Below, piece by piece: positions 43,146 through 51,142 of a stretch of DNA of 64,000 nt. The translations under genes were made by a program, and so were the position numbers. Source of the stretch: Halocatena halophila. Lineage in GTDB: Archaea > Halobacteriota > Halobacteria > Halobacteriales > Haloarculaceae. Location of the stretch: positions 1 to 64,000 of the forward strand of contig CP071308.1 of the NCBI GenBank assembly GCA_027563145.1, in the 5' to 3' direction. Position 1 is the stretch's first letter, and every line of letters starts with the position of its first letter. The notes beneath the pieces are model-generated. The model saw only the letters and a list, made by a program, of their open reading frames with translations, was not told the origin of the DNA and made no database searches.

Positions 43146-44087
43146 ATGGTCCGAACGGTCACAATGACGTCGGAATCTGGCGGGGAAGGAAAAACAATGC
43201 TCGCTGTAAATATTGCAGCTGCGCTCGCCCGGAGGGGCTATGATGTCCTCGCGATCGACTTCGATCCACAGAATGGATCACTCACGTCACACATTGGTCG
43301 CGGAGTATGGCTTTCATTGAAAACAGATGCATCACCAAACATCACTGATGCGCTCACTGGTGATGCTTCCATTCGCGATTGTATCTATGAAGGACCAGGA
43401 TTCGATTTCATTCCTGGTCACGAATCACTGGCTAACCTTGAACAGATCTGTGCCACGGACCGTTCCATTCAGTTGCCACAGTCGTTGCTGAGAGGCCACA
43501 TTGAGGACTTATCGAGTGAATATGACTACTTCATCATCGACCCTCCAGCAACACTCTCATTGCCGCTCGACAACGCTCTGTTTGCCGCACGGAATATTTT
43601 GGCTCCAGTGGAACTGAGTCAAAAAGGCAAAGACAACATCGACGGCCTTGAGCGAACACTGGATGAAATGGAAGAAGGTCTTGGCAAAGCTGGGTTTGAT
43701 ATCAATCTCAATATCCTCAGCATCGTCCCGAATCTCACAGGAGATTCAAATATCTATGACTCTATCAAGACCGAAATGAAGGACGAGGGGAAATTACTAA
43801 CCCCGTTTTCGTACAGGAATCGCGATGTACTAAAATACGCATGGAGAGAACGGGTGGATCTCTTCACCTATGGAATGATGGATGAAGACGACTTTACTCA
43901 CGACGAATGTCGGCCAATGTACGAATATGAGAAAGATCTGTTCCTCAAATTCGATCACCTTGCCCGGTTGATCGAGGGGGAATGGACCCCCTTGGATGAC
44001 TATACTGAAGACAATGTATCGGAGCAGTGGGATGCAATCGTGAAAGAAAACCCTGGCTATGAGGATGAAACACTAGCGGTGATGTAG
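43146..44087 (+). CDS. parA: ParA family partition ATPase
   Basis: 313 aa. Deviant Walker A ESGGEGKTML at about 10-19, switch I/A' segment DVLAIDFDPQNGSLTSHIG, and Walker B YDYFIIDPPATLSLPLDNAL. These are the hallmarks of ParA/Soj plasmid partition ATPases, which use ATP-dependent DNA binding to position replicons. A gene for a ribbon-helix-helix protein starts two bases after the stop, giving the usual parA-plus-DNA-binding partner pair. The start may also be the in-frame ATG seven codons on. Confidence 0.95.
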   Translation: MVRTVTMTSESGGEGKTMLAVNIAAALARRGYDVLAIDFDPQNGSLTSHIGRGVWLSLKTDASPNITDALTGDASIRDCIYEGPGFDFIPGHESLANLEQICATDRSIQLPQSLLRGHIEDLSSEYDYFIIDPPATLSLPLDNALFAARNILAPVELSQKGKDNIDGLERTLDEMEEGLGKAGFDINLNILSIVPNLTGDSNIYDSIKTEMKDEGKLLTPFSYRNRDVLKYAWRERVDLFTYGMMDEDDFTHDECRPMYEYEKDLFLKFDHLARLIEGEWTPLDDYTEDNVSEQWDAIVKENPGYEDETLAVM

Positions 44088-44089
44088 GA

Positions 44090-44476
44090 ATGGGTAAAAA
44101 CGATCGCTATAATTTCGAAGGTACTGATGACGGACTCGATAGTGACGACTCGGATACTCAATCAATGTCGCCCAACACCAATTCGACGACACAGACCCCT
44201 GATGCAGCAGAAGATGAATCTCCGTCGATAGACACAGACGAACTTCCATATGTTCTCCGACGGAGTGGACCAAGTGATGGTCGAAATCGTATCACAGTCT
44301 CAATACCAGATGAAGTAAAATGGCAACTCGAGGATTTCAAACGAGAAGCCAGTGAGGAATTCGAGAATGATACTGTCTACGATCTCGATGTTCGCGACTA
44401 CCTCATCCGAGCTGGATTAGAAAATACAGATGACGCCATAGAATTGATGCGAGCCGACGGATTCGGACTCAAATAG
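44090..44476 (+). CDS. Ribbon-helix-helix partner of ParA
   Basis: 128 aa with a long acidic, disordered N terminus (about 60 residues), then NRITVSIPDEVKWQLEDFKREAS and two helices (DLDVRDYLIRAGLEN, DAIELMRADGFG). The strand-helix-helix signature is CopG/ParG-like. It immediately follows parA. It probably binds the centromere and stimulates the ATPase through its unstructured N terminus, as is known for ParG/omega-type partners. Confidence 0.8.
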   Translation: MGKNDRYNFEGTDDGLDSDDSDTQSMSPNTNSTTQTPDAAEDESPSIDTDELPYVLRRSGPSDGRNRITVSIPDEVKWQLEDFKREASEEFENDTVYDLDVRDYLIRAGLENTDDAIELMRADGFGLK

Positions 44477-44806
44477 CTATCTGAACTCTTTGGCATATTT
44501 CACAGCAGATTGCTGGATCAGGTCTTGGAGCAACGACACCAACCCTGATTCTTCGTTCCGATCGATCCACGACCGATCACAATTGCACTCGTCTTCTCCC
44601 GTTACTAACCGCCGGAAGCACGCAGTGTCTGCCCGCTCATCCACTTTCCAGGCGTTCTTGAACCGCTCTCGAAGGTGATCTTCAAGTCCCTCGGCTATCG
44701 CCCGGCGGACATTCTCGCCAGGCTCCTGGTCGCGAGCAGCGAACTCTCGAACGGTCTCAACGAACTCTCGATACGCTGGCGATGGGTTGCGGTTAAAGCG
44801 GCTCAT
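44477..44806 (-). CDS. 109-aa hypothetical protein
   Basis: A helical basic protein (YREFVETVREFAARDQEPGENVRRAIAEGLEDHLRERFKNAWKV) with cysteines (CFRRLV, CNCDRSW). It is convergent with the parA operon, ending exactly at the end of the RHH gene. A second, decayed copy of its N-terminal half lies at 45848-45960. Function unknown. Confidence 0.6.
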   Translation of the reverse strand: MSRFNRNPSPAYREFVETVREFAARDQEPGENVRRAIAEGLEDHLRERFKNAWKVDERADTACFRRLVTGEDECNCDRSWIDRNEESGLVSLLQDLIQQSAVKYAKEFR

Positions 44807-44969
44807 AGAGGGATTAACGTTCCCACGGAGGATGACCTTGGTGAAGGTCTGAGCTGGATCTTCACTTTTCGTTTAAGTAGTTCTGGCGATAAGGTAGAGA
44901 TATAGACGGAGTTTCTAAGGCTGTAGGTCGGTGATAGCCGCCGCAGACGTGTTCAACGGAACGTCCTGA

Positions 44970-45353
44970 TTATCTTGCGTCCTCGGGAAGGATTGGCTGA
45001 TTGTTTTCGTCGAGTTCGCCGGCTTCTTCTTTTTCGACAGTGTGCTCGATGAGTGCCCATTCGAGTTTCCCGAGGTACTGTGCTGCCTCACTGTCGGTGT
45101 TCAGGCGAAACATAGGGGAATTTCCGGCCATGCGTGTCTTCTCGACAAGGCCCCATGCACGGAGATCGTCAATGTGATCGTAAAACGCAGTACTCCCGAT
45201 ACCAGCTTGCTCCATGATCTGTGTGGGGTTGAGGTCACGGTCCGTCTCGCTTGTGAGGACAGCAAGGATTCGTACACGGGCGGGTGTCCCGAGGAGGTTA
45301 ACAAGGGTCGTTCCATCAGCGTAGGTATCCTCTTCGGCTACGACTTGGCTCAT
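44970..45353 (-). CDS. ArsR-like winged-helix regulator
   Basis: 127 aa with TLVNLLGTPARVRILAVLTSETDRDLNPTQIMEQAGIGSTAFYDHIDDLRAWGLVEKTR, a clear winged helix; the wing continues AGNSPMFRLN, then an acidic C-terminal helix. This is a common haloarchaeal regulator type. It is transcribed leftward from an AT-rich promoter at about 45360-45400. Target unknown. Confidence 0.8.
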   Translation of the reverse strand: MSQVVAEEDTYADGTTLVNLLGTPARVRILAVLTSETDRDLNPTQIMEQAGIGSTAFYDHIDDLRAWGLVEKTRMAGNSPMFRLNTDSEAAQYLGKLEWALIEHTVEKEEAGELDENNQPILPEDAR

Positions 45354-45468
45354 ATTACTAAATCAGTTACTCAGCGACTTATATTTTCCGCAGTATTGGA
45401 TAGTACTCTCCGTTCAAACGGAAAGCCATAATATAGTGGAACTTATATGAGTACTTGGGGAGACCCAC

Positions 45469-45744
45469 ATGGCAAGTGAAGAAGAGATAGCGATCAAAAT
45501 CATGCGGAAGCTCGTCCGTGGTGGGTAAGTTGGAAGTCGGAAGGTAACTGTTGATACGGCCAAGGGCTGGGTCGCCAGCCACGACGAAGGTCGAGCAGAA
45601 GAGCTAATCCGCGATTGGATCACCGAGCCAGAGAGTCCAATCGAAGCCTACGGAGGTGGTGAACGGGATAACATCCGTCTCACATCCAGGGCAGAGGGGC
45701 TGAAATGGCTCGAAGCACACGACGTTGACACGACGTTTCTATAG
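45469..45744 (+). pseudogene. Small gene interrupted by one stop codon
   Basis: One frame of 92 codons from ATG 45469 to TAG 45744 is broken only by TAA at 45526. The parts read ASEEEIAIKIMRKLVRGG and SRKVTVDTAKGWVASHDEGRAEELIRDW then IRLTSRAEGLKWLEAHDVD. A C-terminal winged-helix-like tail is possible. Only the 54-residue segment after the stop could still be made. Function unknown. Confidence 0.55.
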
Positions 45745-45847
45745 GCCAACGTCGGGTATCCCCATTTATCGACGCTCATTTATTCCGACTCCAATTGACA
45801 CCGGTCGCGATCGATTCAGGAGCGGTCACAGGCATATTTATCAGTAC

Positions 45848-45960
45848 TCGCCCGGCGGACGTTCTCGCCGGGCTCTTGGTCGTCGCGAGTAGCGTACTAT
45901 CGGACCGTCTCAACGAACGTTCGATACTCCGATGACGAATGGTCACCGCCAGGTGCCTCG
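45848..45960 (-). pseudogene. Decayed fragment of the 44477-44806 gene
   Basis: The sequence around CGCCCGGCGGACGTTCTCGC and CCGTCTCAACGAACGTTCGATACTC matches 44700-44780 with several changes and small indels. It is a remnant duplicate of the N-terminal half of the 109-aa protein gene. Confidence 0.55.
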
Positions 45961-46150
45961 GGACTGGGTCTATTGGCAGAAGGAAGTTTCTGGATCGTCG
46001 GATTGAATCGCTATACAGCCCGTTGCTTGCCCTATTCTATGATTATAGAGATACAACGAGAAGCTCTCGTCTTTTCACGTTCATCAAGTAGAGGACATCG
46101 ATCCCAAGGCGGGGACTAGAGTTGTGTAGAATGAATGGTAGTGGAACGTA

Positions 46151-46399
46151 TTATTCTAGATTGATCTTCTGGAACTGAACCCCGTTGAGGTATAGTCCAC
46201 TGAGCAATAGGAACCCTCCAATGGCAGAAAATATGATGGCTCCAGTAAATGCCGTATGTGGATCGACAGACCAGACGATCATGTTAAATCCGAAGAATCC
46301 AAGTATAAGTCCAAACAGCCGGAGAATGATAGAGGTGCTGACCACGTGAATTGGTCCAATGGTAAACAACGGATTGATCGTCGAATTGTTGGAGGACAT
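46151..46399 (-). CDS. Small membrane protein with two transmembrane helices
   Basis: 82 aa with hydrophobic segments LRLFGLILGFFGFNMIVWS and AFTGAIIFSAIGGFLLLSGLYL joined by a short loop. No signal cleavage motif and no known family. It stands alone between debris. AT-rich promoter region downstream of 46399. Confidence 0.6.
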   Translation of the reverse strand: MSSNNSTINPLFTIGPIHVVSTSIILRLFGLILGFFGFNMIVWSVDPHTAFTGAIIFSAIGGFLLLSGLYLNGVQFQKINLE

Positions 46400-46683
46400 A
46401 ATTAATCTTCTCTCTAGTAACTATAAATATTTTGTCTTTTATTGGTCACTCAAACGTATCTCCTACTGAGTTGATCCCTGCGGAATGTGGGTGACAATAT
46501 TCAAAAATAGCGGCATATCAATAGACGGGGGAGAAAGCCGTTGCCAGCCGGATGGAGAAATACGGAGTTGAGACGACAGTTAACGAACGTGGACTCCACC
46601 TTGGAAAGAGCGAATGGCACCTGACCCATCTACTGTATTACCAAAGCGAGAATTTTCAGGCCAAATTGAGAAGAGTCACGAAC

Positions 46684-47020
46684 TCAGACTGCAGTCGTTC
46701 CCGCTGCGTGTGCGCTAGCCACGTCGTATTCCAGGGAGTTGCCCACATAGATGGCCTGTTCGGGAGTCACGCTCATTTGATTGAGCGCGTACTCGAACGG
46801 CTCGGGGGCAGGCTTCGGCGCGGTGTCGACGCCCGGACAGTCACTTCGAAGTAGTCGCTGATGCTGAGTGTCTCGATCTTTGCGTCCTGCGTATCTGGCC
46901 CTCCGTTCGTCAGAGTCCGAATCGGTAGCGGTCCCCACCTCGGCGATTACCTCAGCATCAAGATCGTCCTTCAGTACCTCTAGGTCTCCTTTTGCTGTTG
47001 CCGTCTGGATATTTCGTCTT
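46684..47020 (-). pseudogene. HAD-family hydrolase remnant
   Basis: The C-terminal part reads KPAPEPFEYALNQMSVTPEQAIYVGNSLEYDVASAHAAGTTAV, i.e. HAD motif III (K-P) and motif IV (VGNSxxxDVxxAxxAG) of a phosphoglycolate-phosphatase-like enzyme. The upstream part (DLDAEVIAEVGTATDSDS and, in the next frame, TNGGPDTQDAKIETLSISDYF) shows a frameshift. The N-terminal DxDxT motif is missing. Not functional. Confidence 0.65.
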
Positions 47021-47092
47021 TCTGATCAATGAATATTAGTCAAACTAGGATGAAGAATCTTATGGGGAGAGAACATTAGCTAGCAATAAAAT

Positions 47093-47596
47093 ATGACTTT
47101 AGGTGAGACTATCATCCCCTTTCTCGCAGCATTATTCGCGTACCTTTCCTGGAAACAAGCAGCAATAGCGAGTCCATATGAGTTGGAAAGCGCTGTTCGG
47201 AATAGGTTAAAGGATTCTCAGAATATAACAAATTTTTACAGATACCAACTAGGAAGAGTCCAAATAGCTGAATATAGTGGATGGGGCTATGTTATTTGGA
47301 AGTATCTTCCCTATATTGGTGGAACAAAGGGAGATGGCCTTATATATCTCAACTTCACTCCTCCTGAGGGTGGAAAATCGCCTGTTCTACCTTCCACAGA
47401 AGAGATATCAAACCATCCTAGTTTTGCGTCTATGCCGATTTGTTCGATAACATGGAAGAGTGAACCACATACTTCAGATGATGGCAAGAATCTTGAAATA
47501 GTATTTAATACTACCGACCCCGATGAAATATTAAAATCTATAACAGATTTATCTGGCATAATGATAGAGATTAATTCTGAAGAGACTCAGCCGTAG
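47093..47596 (+). CDS. 167-aa protein with N-terminal membrane segment
   Basis: One hydrophobic segment (ETIIPFLAALFAYLSWKQAAIA) is followed by a soluble domain of mixed beta/alpha content (YIGGTKGDGLIYLNFTPPEGGK, ICSITWKSEPH, LEIVFNTTDPDEILKSITD). It is AT-rich compared with its surroundings, suggesting recent acquisition. No known family. The start follows a short AT-rich promoter. Confidence 0.6.
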   Translation: MTLGETIIPFLAALFAYLSWKQAAIASPYELESAVRNRLKDSQNITNFYRYQLGRVQIAEYSGWGYVIWKYLPYIGGTKGDGLIYLNFTPPEGGKSPVLPSTEEISNHPSFASMPICSITWKSEPHTSDDGKNLEIVFNTTDPDEILKSITDLSGIMIEINSEETQP

Positions 47597-47733
47597 CATA
47601 TCATTCACGATACCTCCAAGAACGATTCTTCCCCGTCGAATATGTCTGTCAAGATGTGATCGGATGTGAAATCAGCCAGCATCGTCCTTGGCTTTCAACT
47701 GACACAAGCCACCATGCAAACCTCACTCTCTCA

Positions 47734-47761
47734 ATTTCGTATTTCAGTAGAAATACGAAAT
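47734..47761. other. Perfect 12-bp hairpin
   Basis: ATTTCGTATTTC and GAAATACGAAAT form a perfect stem with loop AGTA. No gene ends or starts nearby, so its role (relic IS end, operator or small RNA) is unclear. Confidence 0.5.
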
Positions 47762-48153
47762 CAAGGGGTGCCATTTTCCGTCCCGATCGATACGGAGCGC
47801 GGGTCGGTTCGAGGGAATCATTCGTTGCGAGCAGAGGTCGGCTATCGTCTCGGATTGATTTGAGCTATGGGGCCCCCGTCCTCTCCCCGGATGAACTACT
47901 CTGCCCGTATACGCGCACAATACTCACGTCGCGATGTTTGCCGAGTTGGATGCAGAGAATGCAAACACACATACGGAATTGCTACGGTGCGTGAGCAGGG
48001 GAGAACGGCCAATCAGCAGTGTTCGTGATACATTCGGAAGATCGCAAAGAATCGGAACCGTTACTCAGTCTAGAACTGGTACAACGTTAATTGCTTCGCG
48101 CGCGTGCGAGGGGTTTTTCAGGGGGCACGTCCTTAGTTGACACGTCGTACTGG

Positions 48154-48341
48154 GCGCGACTCTCAGTTGGCACTGAGTTCTGCAGCTCGGTACGACGGAG
48201 AGACGTGAGTATGCAGACAGACACGATAGTGAGTCTCGCATCGTTCAGCGTAGCTTGTATCGAGGTTGGATTGGTAGCGTTGGGACTCTGGGTGAGAATA
48301 CGAGTGCGCTCATAACACCTGAGCGCGACTCTCAGTTGGCA
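48154..48341. repeat. Pair of 19-bp direct repeats
   Basis: GCGCGACTCTCAGTTGGCA occurs at 48154-48172 and 48323-48341 in the same orientation, 169 bp apart. The second is followed by an AT-rich run. They could border a deleted or small inserted element. Confidence 0.5.
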
Positions 48342-48711
48342 TTCTTTGATAGTAAGTTCTTAGACTTAAGGATTGTCCCAACTTTTAAATAGTAAGAAAT
48401 TGGATTTCGATATCGTATTTTAGAACCAGCTATACAGGTTTCCACTTGGAAATTAGCTATCTGATATAGGTTTCGGACTACCTGTCCTCAGAGACGAGTT
48501 ACTCTACTGGATTGATGTACTGCAATACTGATGGATTTGTGAGTACCTTAATCGATAGATCACGACCATCTTCTTGATACTGCACTTCATCAGTAGTGCC
48601 CTGGACGGCAATATACGCCATTTCACTTAGCCCTTCCGTGAGATACTTAGATAGAACCTAGAATTCGGGGAGGAAAAGTCTCGCTCGCCTATAAAAATCT
48701 CTCTGAGTTAT

Positions 48712-48963
48712 TCAAGCAGTAAGCACCGATAGAGTCGTCACCGTTTCCCTCGCAAACCCCACCGGGTCAACGCCGAGCCAGTGGACATCGAGATATTCGT
48801 CGACATAGAGTTCACCGATCGGGATGGGTACTGTGAAGCGATGGTGGAGATCGATCAGGTAATCGCACCGGAGTAATCGCGGATCTCACGATCAGTACAT
48901 AACTTCTCAGCGACTGTCGACCGGATCATGGATGAATAACGTCGGACTGCCTTTCTTCGACAT
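48712..48963 (-). pseudogene. Small gene with three in-frame stops
   Basis: One 84-codon frame from ATG 48963 reads SKKGSPTLFIHDPVDSR, three stops within 15 codons, then RCDYLIDLHHRFTVPIPIGELYVDEYLDVHWLG and VGFARETVTTLSVLTA. The frame is intact apart from the stops, so it decayed by point mutation. The original was a small haloarchaeal protein of unknown function. Confidence 0.55.
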
Positions 48964-48970
48964 GGGGATC

Positions 48971-49066
48971 GCGTTCGATCCTACAAAGGTTCTACTGTAA
49001 CACGAGGTGATTACTGTCCCGATCTGCGACCCCTGCCGGCTTCAACCACAAGGGTTCTGCTGTAAC
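48971..49066 (-). CRISPR. Decayed two-repeat CRISPR array, inverted
   Basis: Read on the minus strand, 49039-49066 and 48971-49001 match the array repeat at 49371 with a few changes (cores GAACCCTTGTGG and GAACCTTTGTAGG, ends TTGAAGC and TCGAACGC). They are separated by 37 bp, the size of a spacer. The array points away from the larger array, with a shared leader-like region between. Confidence 0.6.
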
Positions 49067-49370
49067 CATGCCCAACTGGTGGAAGCTGGGCTTTGTGTAT
49101 ACCTATTTTGTCGCCCCCTCTCCATCGACCGTCAGTAGGGCAGTCTCCCCCTAGGGTTGATGGATAGAGCGACGGCAGTCATTCGTAGGAAAGCTTATCC
49201 GGAGGAGCATCTACAACAGGCGAGCAACTGTGAGGAACGACGATGGACGACCAGTAGTTCTTGTATCTAGATCCATCGACCCCCCGGGGGAAGTGAGGCT
49301 ACCGAGGGTCGATGGAAATTCTGATGTGATTTCGAATACATCGACCTCTATAGCCTACGAATCGGCTATG
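49067..49370. promoter_or_regulatory. Shared CRISPR leader-like region
   Basis: It contains two mirror-image motifs, CCATCGACC..GGTTGATGG (49122-49163) and CCATCGACCC..GGGTCGATGG (49273-49315), one near each array. Haloarchaeal I-B leaders often carry such CCATCGACC/GGTCGATGG elements near the first repeat; that is recalled, not checked. The 55 bp before 49371 are AT-rich. Confidence 0.5.
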
Positions 49371-49668
49371 GTTTCAGACGAACCCTTGTAGGGTCGAAGC
49401 ACAGAACTCTTCGGGGGGGAAACGGCGCGAATCGGATTACAGACGAACCCTTGTGGGGTCGAAGCCACCCACCCGAGGAGGGGTTCATGCTATGTGCAAA
49501 GTGTTTTAGACGAACCCTTGTAGGGTCGAAGCGGCCATCCTACCTGCTCTATCTACGTTCAGGATAGCAGTTACAGACGAACCTTTGTAGGGTTGAAGCG
49601 ACGGACGGCCCCTCTGCTACGATTGCTGGTTTGCGGAGGTTTCAGACGAACTTTTGTAAGGTTGAAGC
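49371..49668 (+). CRISPR. CRISPR array, five degenerate type I-B-like repeats
   Basis: Thirty-base repeats at 49371-49400, 49436-49465, 49503-49532, 49570-49599 and 49639-49668 share the core AGACGAACCCTTGT and end in GAAGC. Four unrelated spacers of 35, 37, 37 and 39 bp separate them. Mutations accumulate toward the right end (ACCTTTGTAGGGTTG, then ACTTTTGTAAGGTTG), so the leader is on the left. No cas genes lie in the window; crRNA maturation would need chromosomal Cas proteins. Confidence 0.88.
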
Positions 49669-49703
49669 GGAACGATCCTCGAAGGGAATGGACGCAGACA
49701 GTG

Positions 49704-49835
49704 TTAGACGACCTGTTTGCTGAGCAGTCGCCATTCTTCTTCGGCTACTCCTGCTGAGAGCTCCGCAATCAGCTCTCGGAACTGTTCGCGACTCCACTCC
49801 TGGGCTGATACGGTGACCTTTTTATCAGAACACAT
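49704..49835 (-). CDS. 43-aa small protein
   Basis: ATG 49835 to TAA 49704 encodes an amphipathic helical peptide (VTVSAQEWSREQFRELIAELSAGVAEEEWRLL). It starts 12 bp after the TRAM gene on the same strand, so an operon is likely. Its last codons resemble the start of a CRISPR repeat by chance. Function unknown. Confidence 0.6.
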   Translation of the reverse strand: MCSDKKVTVSAQEWSREQFRELIAELSAGVAEEEWRLLSKQVV

Positions 49836-49847
49836 TTTCGGACAGGC

Positions 49848-50276
49848 TTAGTGCAGTCTTGAGTCCGGATCGACGATGCTGGCGAACGCAACATTCGGTT
49901 TGACCTGCTCAATTTTGACCGTTGGTTGGTCACCGGGATGGGTACCTGGAACGATAACGACGTATCCCCTTTCGACTTTGGCGATCCCATCGCCTTTGTC
50001 ACCTCGTGCCTCGATCGTCACGTCCCGAACCTCACCCTCTGCAATCGGTGGACCGGACCCTGCTGCTCGAGTCCCCTGGTAGCTCTCATTGGCGTGGTTG
50101 GTTCCGTCACTCTCGTTTGTTTCTGGTGTCTCAAGTAGAGCGACTCGATACGTACTCTGTGGAGTGATTGTTCCTTTCGAGATCTCAGTCGATGGGGCCT
50201 CAATTACGTAGTCGCCATCACGGCTGCGGATAGTCGCACTAAACACACACTGTAATGCATCGGAAATTTCGACCAT
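49848..50276 (-). CDS. TRAM-domain RNA-binding protein
   Basis: 142 aa. The C-terminal half carries the TRAM fold signature: EGEVRDVTIEARGDKGDGIAKVERGYVVIVPG followed by VKIEQVKPNVAFASIVD. TRAM is a small OB-fold beta barrel that binds tRNA or RNA; in archaea free-standing TRAM proteins act as RNA chaperones. The N-terminal 75 residues include a short strand-rich part and an acidic linker. Confidence 0.85.
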   Translation of the reverse strand: MVEISDALQCVFSATIRSRDGDYVIEAPSTEISKGTITPQSTYRVALLETPETNESDGTNHANESYQGTRAAGSGPPIAEGEVRDVTIEARGDKGDGIAKVERGYVVIVPGTHPGDQPTVKIEQVKPNVAFASIVDPDSRLH

Positions 50277-50378
50277 TAGAGTCCATTACTCAGGGTGCTA
50301 TCGCCTTAATTCTGCGGTGTAGGAGAACTCGATCACAGCTATGGGAGGTCGTCATAGAATCAGGGTGAGTAGGCGTAC

Positions 50379-50984
50379 TCACGTCAGCCCCGCCTCTTCG
50401 AAGGCTTCGTTCACGACGTCGGGCGTTGGAGCATTGAGATAGGGTTCGATGGCCTGGAACGAGTCCCAGCCGCCGACCTGCATAACGACTCGTGGATTCA
50501 TCTGCCGATCGACGAGAAGTCGCTGAGCGAAGCGTCGCCGGAGATCGTGCGAAGAGACATGCCGATAGTCGGGATCACCGGTTTCGGCAGCTGCTCGCTC
50601 AGCGGTTCGCTTCACCACAGCCCGTACCCCACGGGTTGAGAGATCGACGAGCGACTCGTCAGGAGCAATCGTCTCGGCAGTGGTATACCGATGGATATCA
50701 CTCTCGACGTCGGGTGGGAGGTAGGCATCGCGAGGTTTCCCACCCGAGCCGGTGGTATCCTTCCCTCGAGGGACCCGCAGCCGATAGTGATCACCGTCGG
50801 TCGTCCGTTTCACGTGTTTCGGACACACCTGGGGAATCTCGAACGCCCGTAACCCAACGTACCCACCGAGCTGGAGAATGAGATCGTCGCGATGACTGGC
50901 AGCAGCTCGCCGGAGTTGTTCGAGTTCTTCGTCGGTCATCCACACGTTGTATTCGTCTGATTTGGCCGTCGATTCCAGTCGCAT
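50379..50984 (-). CDS. Tyrosine recombinase (short haloarchaeal integrase)
   Basis: 201 aa, catalytic domain only. Arg46 in YVGLRAFEI, the HxxR box HDLRRRF (His146, Arg149), GGW at 171-173 and the nucleophile Tyr182 in IEPYLN are all in place; a Lys near 75 may complete the set. The N-terminal core-binding domain of full integrases is missing, as in many haloarchaeal plasmid recombinases. It may resolve replicon dimers or integrate the element. It is not paired with an obvious att site. Confidence 0.88.
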   Translation of the reverse strand: MRLESTAKSDEYNVWMTDEELEQLRRAAASHRDDLILQLGGYVGLRAFEIPQVCPKHVKRTTDGDHYRLRVPRGKDTTGSGGKPRDAYLPPDVESDIHRYTTAETIAPDESLVDLSTRGVRAVVKRTAERAAAETGDPDYRHVSSHDLRRRFAQRLLVDRQMNPRVVMQVGGWDSFQAIEPYLNAPTPDVVNEAFEEAGLT

Positions 50985-51142
50985 GTGGACTACTATAACA
51001 AGTTGCAGTATAATCTTGGCGATTGGACAGGAAGCGGAGGGGATTTCGTGTGTAATTCGGGTGTTTGAGGTGGTGGTCGGTGATTGTGTTTCCGATTAAT
51101 AGAACAAATCGGCACTATCTATAACATCTAGATTTCCAAACC

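Larger units (their letters stand above)
47597..48711. other. 1.1-kb region without supported genes
   Basis: No frame here has coding character that I trust. It holds a strong hairpin (47734-47761) and a pair of 19-bp direct repeats (48154 and 48323); the rest is probably gene debris. Confidence 0.4.

Noticed and set aside
49701..49715. Apparent sixth CRISPR repeat (GTTAGACGACCTG)
   Set aside because: It is the last codons and stop of the 43-aa minus-strand gene, the similarity covers only about ten bases, and the spacing is shorter than the other units.
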